Shown in pieces: positions 18,638 through 25,801 of a DNA stretch of 38,721 bases; the first letter of the stretch is position 1; each line of letters opens with the position of its first letter. Source of the DNA: JAAZNF01 sp964561025 (GTDB taxonomy: Bacteria; Myxococcota; B64-G9); the NCBI GenBank assembly GCA_964561025.1, contig CAZLNM010000041.1, positions 1 through 38,721 of the forward strand. Direction: 5' to 3'. Made by a program: the position numbers and the translations under genes. The notes beneath the pieces were generated by a model. That model ran no database searches. It saw nothing but the letters and a program-made list of their open reading frames with translations, and had not been told where the DNA came from.

Positions 18638-19444
18638 ATGAAGATTGGAAAGTTCTGGGCCAAGGAAACGGTGGTCGCCCAAAGCTCGCTCGGGCGCGAG
18701 GTCTCGATCGATCGCTGGTGCACCTCGAACGTGAGCCTGGAGGATGCGCGCAGGGCCGCCCGCGAGTCGGCCCGGTTGCTGAGGCAGAAGATCGAGGACG
18801 GCGGCGACCTCGAGCGCTACCCGTACGGCGTGCGTCCCCTGCGGGAGGAGATCCTGGAGACGATCCCGGGGCCCGGCGGCGCGCCGGCCGCGGTCGTCAC
18901 CCGCAACGGTTACGGCTGCGAGGTGTTGAACGCCGCGCGGGTCATGTTCGCGGACATCGACTTGCCCGAAGGCGGCGCGCGCGCCACCCAGGAACGCGCC
19001 GCCCTGGAGCGCATCGAGCGGTTCGTCCGCGGCCAGCCGTCCTTCGCTTTTCGCGTGTACCGCACCTTCGGCGGGCTGCGCTGCCTCGCCATCCACGGCC
19101 CGCTCGACCCGTCGCCGGCCAACCTCAAGGCGCTCGAGGCGCTGCAGAGCGATCCGCTCTACATCCGGCTATGCCGCGAGCAGGAGTGCTTCCGGGCCCG
19201 GCTCACCCCCAAACCCTGGCGCTGCGGGCAGGAGCGCATCAAGATCTCCTTTCCGTTCGCAAACGCCGGGCAGGCGGAGCGCTGCGCCCGGTGGGTATCG
19301 AGCTACCAGAAACGTAACGCGGCGTTCGCCACCTGCGAACTCGTCGCCACGGTAGGAAAGTCGGCCGTCCACCCCGAACTCGCGGCCATGGTCTCCCTCC
19401 ACGATCAACGCACCCGGGTGGGGAGCGGTTTGCCGCTGGCCTGA
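18638..19444 (+). CDS. Conserved hypothetical protein of an uncharacterised family
   Basis: The product has 268 residues, no signal peptide and no membrane segment, so it is cytoplasmic. Blocks that look conserved are ERYPYGVRPLREEIL, VVTRNGYGCEVLNAARVMF with ADIDLP, FRVYRTFGGLRCLAIH and CFRARLTPKPWRCG. I recall similar strings in hypothetical proteins of other bacteria but know no function. The order (acidic pair in a hydrophobic strand, then a TxxG turn before another strand, then a basic strand KISFPF) is reminiscent of the archaeo-eukaryotic primase fold, but this is a loose resemblance. A GGAG sequence precedes the ATG by 9 nt. The lipoprotein gene follows after 21 nt, with no evident functional link. 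Confidence 0.8.
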   Translation: MKIGKFWAKETVVAQSSLGREVSIDRWCTSNVSLEDARRAARESARLLRQKIEDGGDLERYPYGVRPLREEILETIPGPGGAPAAVVTRNGYGCEVLNAARVMFADIDLPEGGARATQERAALERIERFVRGQPSFAFRVYRTFGGLRCLAIHGPLDPSPANLKALEALQSDPLYIRLCREQECFRARLTPKPWRCGQERIKISFPFANAGQAERCARWVSSYQKRNAAFATCELVATVGKSAVHPELAAMVSLHDQRTRVGSGLPLA

Positions 19445-19465
19445 ACCCGGCCAAGGAACGATGAA

Positions 19466-20575
19466 ATGAGAAGCATTTATCGGAACATGGCGGCGGCGGC
19501 TTTCGCGGCGGTCCTTCTCTTCGCAAGTTGCGGCGGCGGCGGAAAGAGCGACGCCGGGACGGACGCAAGCACCGATGCCGGTGACGACGCGGGCCATGAT
19601 GCCGGCACTGACGCTGGTACCGACGCCGGGAACGACGCGGGCGGCGACGACGGCGGGGTCTCGACGGACGTGGACCTGGGGCGCGACTTCGGCATTCTCG
19701 TCCCCGACGGCGCCCGGGTGTGCGCCATCTCCGGCGCTTCTGACATCCGCAACGCCTACCGCAACCGGGCCCGTATCACGCTCAAGCCGGGTCTCATCCG
19801 GCTCTCCCGGGACGATCAGAGCATCGAGCGCGAGCTGATCGAGCGTTTCGAGTGGGGTCCCGAGAAGACCGCCGCCGTGGCCCAGGGGCCGGGGCGCTTC
19901 ACCCGCACCATCGATGGTTCGGCGCAGAACGGCACCTACCACTACGAGTTCGGCCAGACCTTCAAGGCCGGCGATCGGACGGCCACCCTCGCCTTCCGCT
20001 TTTCTTTCGAGGTGAAGGACGGCCAGGCCACGCAGCCCTTGCTCACCCTCGACGACGATACGCTCGATTCGGATCCCTGGAACGACATCCCCTGGCAGCC
20101 CCGCCGGGTCTTGCTGCGGGCCCCGATCACGGACCCCCAGTATCCCTACTCCCGTGAGCTGGGTTTCATCACCTGCGGCACAGGCACGCTGGTGCGGACC
20201 CGGGTCGCCATCGCCATCGCGGGGAATGACGCGCTGGCGCTCGTCTTCCGCTGCCCGGAGCACCAGGCCATCGTCATCAACCTCACGACGGTATGCCCGT
20301 GCGCCATGGAGTCCGCGCGCCTCACTCGCGCGGGCGAGACCCGGGACGTCACCGACTACTTCCGCCTGGCCATGGTCTCGTACAACCACTGCAACCTGAA
20401 CCAGGACACCCTGGTCGTGCTCGACGCGCCCCTCGGCGGCGTCTGGGCCGTCCACGTCCCCGGCGGCCCCGACTCGCAGGCCATGGGCGCCCCACCCACC
20501 GAACTCTATTACCTGGACGCGAACCTCCAGAGCATCGACACCAAGGCCGTCACCGGCTGGACGGTGGAGCCGTAG
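19466..20575 (+). CDS. Lipoprotein with DAG-repeat linker, function unknown
   Basis: The product has 369 residues. The signal sequence ends in LLFASC, making Cys22 the probable lipidation site. Residues of about 28-65 are a simple repeat of DAGTDAG/DAGDD units. The remaining 300 residues form a soluble domain with two internal Cys-containing strings (FITCGTGTLV, VCPCAMES) that may form disulfides, and no known catalytic motif. An AAGGAA sequence lies 7 nt before the ATG. It ends exactly where an inverted repeat (20573-20601) begins. The function is unknown; a surface or periplasmic location is expected. Confidence 0.8.
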   Translation: MRSIYRNMAAAAFAAVLLFASCGGGGKSDAGTDASTDAGDDAGHDAGTDAGTDAGNDAGGDDGGVSTDVDLGRDFGILVPDGARVCAISGASDIRNAYRNRARITLKPGLIRLSRDDQSIERELIERFEWGPEKTAAVAQGPGRFTRTIDGSAQNGTYHYEFGQTFKAGDRTATLAFRFSFEVKDGQATQPLLTLDDDTLDSDPWNDIPWQPRRVLLRAPITDPQYPYSRELGFITCGTGTLVRTRVAIAIAGNDALALVFRCPEHQAIVINLTTVCPCAMESARLTRAGETRDVTDYFRLAMVSYNHCNLNQDTLVVLDAPLGGVWAVHVPGGPDSQAMGAPPTELYYLDANLQSIDTKAVTGWTVEP

Positions 20576-20601
20576 CGGTTGGCGCCACCCCAAAACCGCT
20601 A
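20573..20601. other. Inverted repeat at the end of the lipoprotein gene
   Basis: TAGCGGTT (20573-20580, including the stop codon) and AACCGCTA (20594-20601) form a perfect 8-bp stem with a 13-nt loop. No T-run follows on either strand, so it is not a clear intrinsic terminator. It could still end or stabilise the transcript of the upstream lipoprotein gene. Confidence 0.5.
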
Positions 20602-20715
20602 GAAAAAGTCATCGGAAAAACTTGCGAACACGAAGCGCTCGAAGACCATCGACTGCCAAAATCGGGCGGAGGCTTTCAAAAAGAGAATGAACATGTCGGG
20701 CAAAACGACACCGAG

Positions 20716-20892
20716 GACACCGACTACCCCGCGCCCTTCGACCAGATCCTCGACCTGCGATTCCGCTCGACCGCCGACCTCACCCTCAACGCCTTCTGGC
20801 CGCAGAACTACATCACCGAGGGCCCGGCCGGCACGCTGACCTTCGACCAGATGGTGGTGGCCACCCGGCGGATCGGGTGCATGGTTCAGTAG
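20716..20892 (+). pseudogene. C-terminal coding remnant of a lost gene
   Basis: A 58-codon in-frame stretch with normal GC-rich codon usage ends in FDQMVVATRRIGCMVQ and a TAG at 20890. It has no start codon or RBS of its own, and the DNA just upstream (20581-20715) is AT-richer and looks non-coding. The sequence reads like the tail of a soluble protein (ILDLRFRSTADLTLNAFW). A second copy of the last 14 codons lies at 22846-22887. I take it as the remnant of a deleted or disrupted gene; the alternative is a chance open frame. The remaining DNA between 20576 and 20885 holds nothing else I can identify. Confidence 0.45.
20842..20883 (+). repeat. 42-bp imperfect direct repeat, copy A
   Basis: This 42-bp segment matches 22846-22887 at 36 of 42 positions by hand alignment, in the same orientation. 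It contains GACCAGATGGTG and GGGTGCATG. Copy A ends 2 bp before the stop codon of the minus-strand ankyrin lipoprotein gene, and copy B lies just beyond that gene's promoter. Confidence 0.8.
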
Positions 20893-22772
20893 GTGAGCCG
20901 ATCCACGAGCGCGCGGAAGGCCTTGATGATCTCCCGCTCGCCGCACGCGGAGACGGCCGTCACCGCGGCCACCCCCGTGGCGCGCTTGAGGTCGAACAGG
21001 GTGAGCGTCGAGGAGCACTCCCCGCCGAGCTTCATCACCTTGATGGACAGGGTCTGCTCCGCGGCCAGGTCCTTGCCGAGCTCGATCTGGCAGGCCTCGT
21101 CGAAACACTCGCGGTGCGTCTCGGCCTTGGCCTGGTTGATGCGCCGGCGCAGGTCCTCCCGGGGCACCACCTGGAAGTAACCCGTCTCGACCAACTGGAT
21201 GGCGATGAGCTCGCTCAGGTTGGCGGCGGTGTCCTTGCCCAGCGACACCCCGCGAAGCTCCACATCGAACACCGCCACCACCGGCGGCCGCTCCGGCTTG
21301 GGCCGCCGCTCTCTCGCCACAGGCGCCGACTCATATCCCGGCGCCGGTGGCACCGCGTCCGGCGTTCCCGTGGCGCTCCTTTCCATCTTTTCGGCCTGGG
21401 CCTGCGCCTGACCCCGGGCCTGCGCCAGCACCTTCTCCGCCTCTCGTTTCGCGGCCTCGGCGCGCGCCTTGTCCAGGATGGCTTTCTGCTCCTTCTGGGC
21501 CACGCGCGGGGCCAGCAGCGCCACCAGCTCCGGCTTGCCGGCCTCGACGGCCAGCTCCAGGACGGTCTTTCCGGAGCTCGGTTCCTTGACCGACGGGTCG
21601 GCGCCCTTCTCGAGGAACAACTTCACCACATCCAGCGGCGTGTCGCTCCAAGCGGCGTAGCTCAGCAGGTACTGGCCGTTCGCGCCGTAAGTGTTCGCCT
21701 GCGCGCCGTGCTGGAGAAGGATCCGCACGGCTCCCCAGCGCTTCTGGTGAAACGCCTGCTCCAGAACCGTCGCGTTGTTTTCGTATCGCGCGTTCGGATT
21801 CCCTCCCCGTTTGAGGACCTCGGCGAGCAACCACTCGCTGTCGCTGTCCCAGACGGACGCCGTGACGAGCATGGCCGGTGTCCAGTCGGAAACCCGGGCC
21901 CCGCGCTCCAGGAGCCGGCGGGCGCAAGATACGAGTTCTTTCCGTCCCCATTCTCTTCCCATAGTGACGACGACCACGTCGAGCGGCGCGCGCCTGTACT
22001 CCTCGCTCGAGGACCAGGAATACCCGCCGATGATGACGGCATCGAGCGGGATGCGTTCGCACATCAAGCGAACGCCCTCGGGCCAGATCCGCATCTGGTT
22101 CGTGTTCAGGATGGGCATGCCTTGGATGACATGGGCGAAGATCGGCCTGGGGTCGGCGCCCTTGTCCAGCATGAGCGCGAGGAGCGATTCGTCGCTGGCG
22201 TCGTAGGCGTAGCGGGTCGGTGCCACCCAAGATTTTGGATTTTGAGGGTTGAGACGCGCACCCTTCTCGATGAGGTGCCGGGCGACCTTGTAGTGTTTAC
22301 CATCCAGGGCAAGCCCCAGCAGCGACTCCGATGCCATCTCTCCAGGATAGGGCTCGTCGAGTTTGAGGCCGCCGCCAAGCAAGACATCGATCACGGCGAT
22401 CACCGCATCCTCGTCGATCGACTTTTGGCCGATGTTTTCGTCCCGAAAGAGCGCCGAGGTGACCATGACGCCGCTGTATTTCCCGTTGGGGTCGGCGCCG
22501 AGCCTGAGCACGTAGGCCACCAGGTCGGGGTTGGGCTTGGGCTGTATGAGCGCATCGTGCAGGAGCCATACCGTGTCGTTGTAGCGGCCTTTGCAGCGTG
22601 GGCCGAGTTCCATGCAGCGCGTCCACAGGTTCGGGTCCGGCGAGTGGCGCACCACGGCGTAATAGTCGAGGTGCTCGCACCCTGAAACGGTAAGGAGCGC
22701 GGCCAGAAGGCTCCAACGAACGACAATGACGCCTGAAAAGACAGGTGAAGAGCGGTGGGGCCAAGTTTTCAT
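20886..22772 (-). CDS. Ankyrin-repeat lipoprotein with CsgG/LpoB-like C-terminal domain
   Basis: I use the ATG at 22772, which gives 628 residues and a signal sequence ending in LLTVSGC (lipidated Cys32); a TTG at 22802 would add ten residues. From about residue 40 to 420 there are ankyrin-type repeats, seen as recurring units such as LIEKGARLNP, LLERGARVSD, LLQHGAQANT and FLEKGADPSV. An Ala/Lys/Glu/Arg-rich segment (about 420-475) should form a coiled coil, followed by a Pro-rich linker. The last 130 residues (VVAVFDVELRG to the end) resemble the alpha/beta domain of CsgG/LpoB/TolB-N type envelope lipoproteins, including Cys pairs at ECFDEAC. A periplasmic protein-protein interaction role is likely. 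Neither start has a clear RBS; the candidate promoter would give a leaderless message. Confidence 0.85.
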   Translation of the reverse strand: MKTWPHRSSPVFSGVIVVRWSLLAALLTVSGCEHLDYYAVVRHSPDPNLWTRCMELGPRCKGRYNDTVWLLHDALIQPKPNPDLVAYVLRLGADPNGKYSGVMVTSALFRDENIGQKSIDEDAVIAVIDVLLGGGLKLDEPYPGEMASESLLGLALDGKHYKVARHLIEKGARLNPQNPKSWVAPTRYAYDASDESLLALMLDKGADPRPIFAHVIQGMPILNTNQMRIWPEGVRLMCERIPLDAVIIGGYSWSSSEEYRRAPLDVVVVTMGREWGRKELVSCARRLLERGARVSDWTPAMLVTASVWDSDSEWLLAEVLKRGGNPNARYENNATVLEQAFHQKRWGAVRILLQHGAQANTYGANGQYLLSYAAWSDTPLDVVKLFLEKGADPSVKEPSSGKTVLELAVEAGKPELVALLAPRVAQKEQKAILDKARAEAAKREAEKVLAQARGQAQAQAEKMERSATGTPDAVPPAPGYESAPVARERRPKPERPPVVAVFDVELRGVSLGKDTAANLSELIAIQLVETGYFQVVPREDLRRRINQAKAETHRECFDEACQIELGKDLAAEQTLSIKVMKLGGECSSTLTLFDLKRATGVAAVTAVSACGEREIIKAFRALVDRLTY

Positions 22773-22778
22773 GAAGGT

Positions 22779-22807
22779 ATGTTTACGAACCCACAGTATC
22801 AAGTCAA
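22779..22807 (-). promoter_or_regulatory. Candidate promoter of the ankyrin lipoprotein gene
   Basis: On the minus strand TTGACT (22807-22802), a 17-nt spacer and AAACAT (22784-22779) precede the ATG at 22772 by 6 nt. If used, transcription would start at or next to the ATG, giving a leaderless message, which fits the absence of an RBS. The -10 element is weak. Confidence 0.35.
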
Positions 22808-22845
22808 TCGGAATTTCTCAGCGCGGGTCGGACGCCCCCGCGTGC

Positions 22846-22887
22846 TCCGACCAGATGGTGATGGCCGCCTGGCGGGTGGGGTGCATG
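22846..22887 (+). repeat. 42-bp imperfect direct repeat, copy B
   Basis: This is the second copy of the segment at 20842-20883 (36 of 42 identical). In the matching frame it reads SDQMVMAAWRVGCM, against FDQMVVATRRIGCM in copy A, so most differences still keep similar residues. No gene is open around copy B. It lies between the ankyrin gene's 5' end and the low-GC zinc-ribbon gene. Confidence 0.8.
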
Positions 22888-22922
22888 AGACAGCTACGGT
22901 CCGTTCTCCAGTATTCTGTCGC

Positions 22923-23201
22923 TCAGGTGGGTTTCTTGTACCAAGTGAATCCTTCAATTTCTTCAAACGGAATGGTTTCTGGCGATTTGGCGTAATACTC
23001 GAGATATCCGCAAGTCGTGCACACGAGAGCTTCGACTTCGTGGATATTGCGTTCGGTTCCAATCGTCCATTTTCGCTTTTCCGCGAGAGTGTAGCCAATC
23101 GCTTGCTTGTTGGGCGGCCAAGAATCTCCAAAATCAGGAATCGAGTCGAGATGACCAATTTTCCCGCCACCGCACTTTGGGCAAAGCGCTTTCGCTCTCA
23201 T
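22923..23201 (-). CDS. Zinc-ribbon protein, DUF2082-like
   Basis: I use the ATG at 23201, because AAAAGGA lies 7 nt upstream; a longer version would add 14 charged residues. The 92-residue product has two Cys pairs, CPKCGG (Cys7, Cys10) and CTTCGY (Cys61, Cys64), about 50 residues apart, and ends the second knuckle with GYLEYYAKSP. This matches small zinc-ribbon proteins of the DUF2082 kind, which are of unknown function and often presumed to bind nucleic acid. A hand count over 22921-23220 gives 145 G/C in 300 bases (48%), well below the neighbouring genes, so it may have been acquired horizontally. The 273 bp upstream, up to 23474, carry no gene. Confidence 0.75.
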   Translation of the reverse strand: MRAKALCPKCGGGKIGHLDSIPDFGDSWPPNKQAIGYTLAEKRKWTIGTERNIHEVEALVCTTCGYLEYYAKSPETIPFEEIEGFTWYKKPT

Positions 23202-23474
23202 TTTGTCATCCTTTTTGTCTTTTTCTTGCCGTGTAGCCAACAACCTGCCTCAGCGGCGGCCGAGGTGTGTCCGTCCGCCGAATCTCCTTGTTGGGGGTCC
23301 TTTATACCGCAAAAACCAATGTTGTCGATCCTAAACCGCTTTGGATATCGGCGTGAGTCTCTCGGCTACGGCTTTTTCTCAGTTGACATCGCTCGTCCCT
23401 GCCTCCGCCGCCAGGCCTGGACAATACCCGCCCTTGCCGTCCATGATAGGGATAACTTCCCCGGAGGTGGCCGC

Positions 23475-25706
23475 ATGAGCCGGTATTCCGTCGCCACGGT
23501 GCTCGGGTTCCTCTTTTCGCTGGCCCTGGCGGCCTGCGAGCCCGGTTCCATCCACGTCCCCGACGGTGGACAGACCTGCCGCTCGGCCTCCGACTGCGAC
23601 GACAACGACATCTGCACCGACGACTCCTGCGACCCCGAGCGGGGCTGCCAACATGCCTTCAACAGCGCCCTGTGCGACGACGGCCAGACCTGCTCGCAGA
23701 ACGACCGCTGCCAGGAGGGCCGGTGCGGCGGTGTCCCCGTCGAAAACTGTGACGACGGCAACGCCTGCACCACCGACACCTGCCAGGACGGCGTGGGCTG
23801 CGTCCACCTTCCGAACACCGCCGCCTGCGACGACGGCGATGCCTGCACCACGAACGACGCCTGCGCCCAGGGAACCTGCCGGGGAGGCCCGGCGCTGTCC
23901 TGCGACGACGGCAACGCCTGCACCGACGACTCTTGCTCCCCCGTCTCCGGCTGCACGCACGCCTTCAACACCGCCGCCTGCGACGACGGCGACGCCTGCA
24001 CCACGAACGACGCCTGCGCCGAGGGGACCTGCCGCGGTGGCCCCGCCCTCTCCTGCGACGACGGCAACGCCTGCACCGACGACTCTTGCTCCCCGGCCTC
24101 GGGCTGCGCGCACGCCTTCAACACCGCCCCGTGCGACGACGGCGACGCCTGCACCACGAACGACGCCTGCGCGCAGGGATCATGCCGCGGCGGCCCCGCC
24201 CTCTCCTGCGATGACAACAACGCCTGCACCGACGACTCTTGCTCCCCCGCCTCCGGCTGCACCCACGCCTTCAACTCCCGCGCCTGTAATGACGGCGACG
24301 CTTGCACCACGAGCGACGTCTGCTCTCAGGGCGTCTGTCAGGGCGGCCCGGCCCTTTCCTGCGACGATGGAAGCGGCTGCACCACGGACACGTGTCTTCC
24401 CGCCTCAGGCTGCCGCAACACCAACGCCTGCGACGTGCACGCCACCTGCCAACAGGGCGCTTGCGTGTGCCTCCCCGGCTACACCGGGAACGGCTTTACC
24501 TGTGTTCCGGCCTGCGGCGACGGCGAGTGCGCGGCGGGCGAGACGCTGGCGAGCTGTCCCCAGGACTGCGACTTCACCTTGGTGGTGGTGTTGGATTCTT
24601 CGCTCGCAAGTGGGCTCGCCCCCCAGCTCGAGCAGTACCGCCAGGACGTCTCGGCCGCGGGCCGGCGGGTGTACGCCGTGACCTTCCCGGGGAGCACCGC
24701 CGCCGACCTGCGCGCCTTCCTGGCCCAGCAGGTCACCGAGCGCGGCGTCGAGGGCGCCTGGCTGGTGGGGAACCTCCCGGCGGCTTGGTACGAGCAGACG
24801 GCCTTCTCCACGTTCGAGCAGTTCCCGTGCGACGTGTACCTCCTCGATCACACCGCCAGCTGGACCGACGCCAACGCCAACGGCCGCTTCGACGCCCACA
24901 CCCAAATCAGCGCCACCTTCTTCGTCTCGCGGCTGATGGGCACGCTCTCCCAGCTCCAGGCCTACTTCGCCAAGCTGCACGCCTACCGCACCGCAGGATC
25001 GCTGGTCACCCCGAGCGCCTTCATCTTCAAGGACGACGACTGGGCCACCTACATCCCCGGTTACGACTGGGGGCTGGATGCCCTCTACCTCACCCGCTAC
25101 AAGCTCGAGGACACCGCCCAGACCACGCGGGCCAACTACATCGCGCGCATGGAGGGCGACGGAGCCGAGTTCGTGTACCAGTGGATCCACTCCAGCCCCA
25201 CCACCCTGTACATCGCCGGCGCCGGCTCCGGCACGGTGAACACCGACCAGATCGTGAGCGGCGACCACCGCGCCTCGTTCTTCAACCTGTTCGACTGCTC
25301 GGCCTCGCGCTTCACCGAGACCAACCTGGGCATGACCTACGTGGTGCGCACCAGCCGCGGGCTGGCCACCATCGGCTCCACCAAGACCGGCGGCATCTAC
25401 TCGCCCGCGACCTTCCACTCGCGTCTCGCGGCCGGCGACACCTGGGGCGAGGCCTTCCGGCAATGGTACAACGCCACCGGACGCTGGGACGACGAGTGGC
25501 ACCTGGGCATCGTGATCCTGGGCGATCCGCTGCTCACCATCGACGGGGACACCCGGGGCCTGATCGAGGAAATCGCGATCCCCGAGCCGGACGAGGCGCA
25601 GAGGCGGGCCCTGTGGGAGAGCATGCGCCGGTGGGCGGCGGATTTCCGGCTGGGCACCTTCGAGGAGTACCGCGCCGCGCACCCGGAGTTCTTCAAAGCG
25701 AAGTAA
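23475..25706 (+). CDS. Lipoprotein with Cys-rich CTDC-type repeats and a C25 (gingipain)-like peptidase domain
   Basis: I use the ATG at 23475, preceded by GGAGG at 7 nt; the upstream frame is non-coding. The product has 743 residues. Its signal sequence ends in LALAAC (Cys21). Residues of about 30-313 are Cys-rich units such as CDDGNACTDDSC and CDDGDACTTNDAC, the pattern of Dictyostelium-type CTDC repeats, four of them nearly identical. An EGF-like segment (CVCLPGYTGNGFTC) follows near 320-346. The last 375 residues look like a clan CD cysteine peptidase: His572 in QWIHSSPTT and Cys608 in FNLFDCSAS are 36 residues apart, similar to the His-Cys spacing in gingipains, and ILGDPLLTI resembles the C25 GDP motif. 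It is probably anchored on the cell surface and may process proteins; substrate unknown. Confidence 0.8.
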   Translation: MSRYSVATVLGFLFSLALAACEPGSIHVPDGGQTCRSASDCDDNDICTDDSCDPERGCQHAFNSALCDDGQTCSQNDRCQEGRCGGVPVENCDDGNACTTDTCQDGVGCVHLPNTAACDDGDACTTNDACAQGTCRGGPALSCDDGNACTDDSCSPVSGCTHAFNTAACDDGDACTTNDACAEGTCRGGPALSCDDGNACTDDSCSPASGCAHAFNTAPCDDGDACTTNDACAQGSCRGGPALSCDDNNACTDDSCSPASGCTHAFNSRACNDGDACTTSDVCSQGVCQGGPALSCDDGSGCTTDTCLPASGCRNTNACDVHATCQQGACVCLPGYTGNGFTCVPACGDGECAAGETLASCPQDCDFTLVVVLDSSLASGLAPQLEQYRQDVSAAGRRVYAVTFPGSTAADLRAFLAQQVTERGVEGAWLVGNLPAAWYEQTAFSTFEQFPCDVYLLDHTASWTDANANGRFDAHTQISATFFVSRLMGTLSQLQAYFAKLHAYRTAGSLVTPSAFIFKDDDWATYIPGYDWGLDALYLTRYKLEDTAQTTRANYIARMEGDGAEFVYQWIHSSPTTLYIAGAGSGTVNTDQIVSGDHRASFFNLFDCSASRFTETNLGMTYVVRTSRGLATIGSTKTGGIYSPATFHSRLAAGDTWGEAFRQWYNATGRWDDEWHLGIVILGDPLLTIDGDTRGLIEEIAIPEPDEAQRRALWESMRRWAADFRLGTFEEYRAAHPEFFKAK
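23826..24413 (+). repeat. Tandem 153-bp coding repeat (about 3.8 units)
   Basis: Units begin at 23826, 23979, 24132 and 24285, each encoding 51 residues that start CDDGDACTTNDACA and contain CRGGPALSCDD. The first three are very similar in DNA as well as protein; the fourth has diverged and is shorter. Such arrays can change copy number by recombination and are prone to assembly errors. Confidence 0.9.
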
Positions 25707-25801
25707 ACTCCCACCGCTCCTCCCGCCCAAGACCCGCGAGAACGACCTGACGTCGCGACACGGAACGGGGACGGGCTAAGTGGCCTCGCTCACTCCCGGG
25801 G

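Noticed and set aside
20573..20601. Inverted repeat TAGCGGTT/AACCGCTA as an intrinsic terminator
   Set aside because: The stem is perfect, but no T-run follows on either strand, so I list it only as an inverted repeat.
23826..24413. Tandem 153-bp repeats as a CRISPR-like array
   Set aside because: The units are in-frame coding repeats without spacers, and the repeat length and conservation are those of protein repeats.
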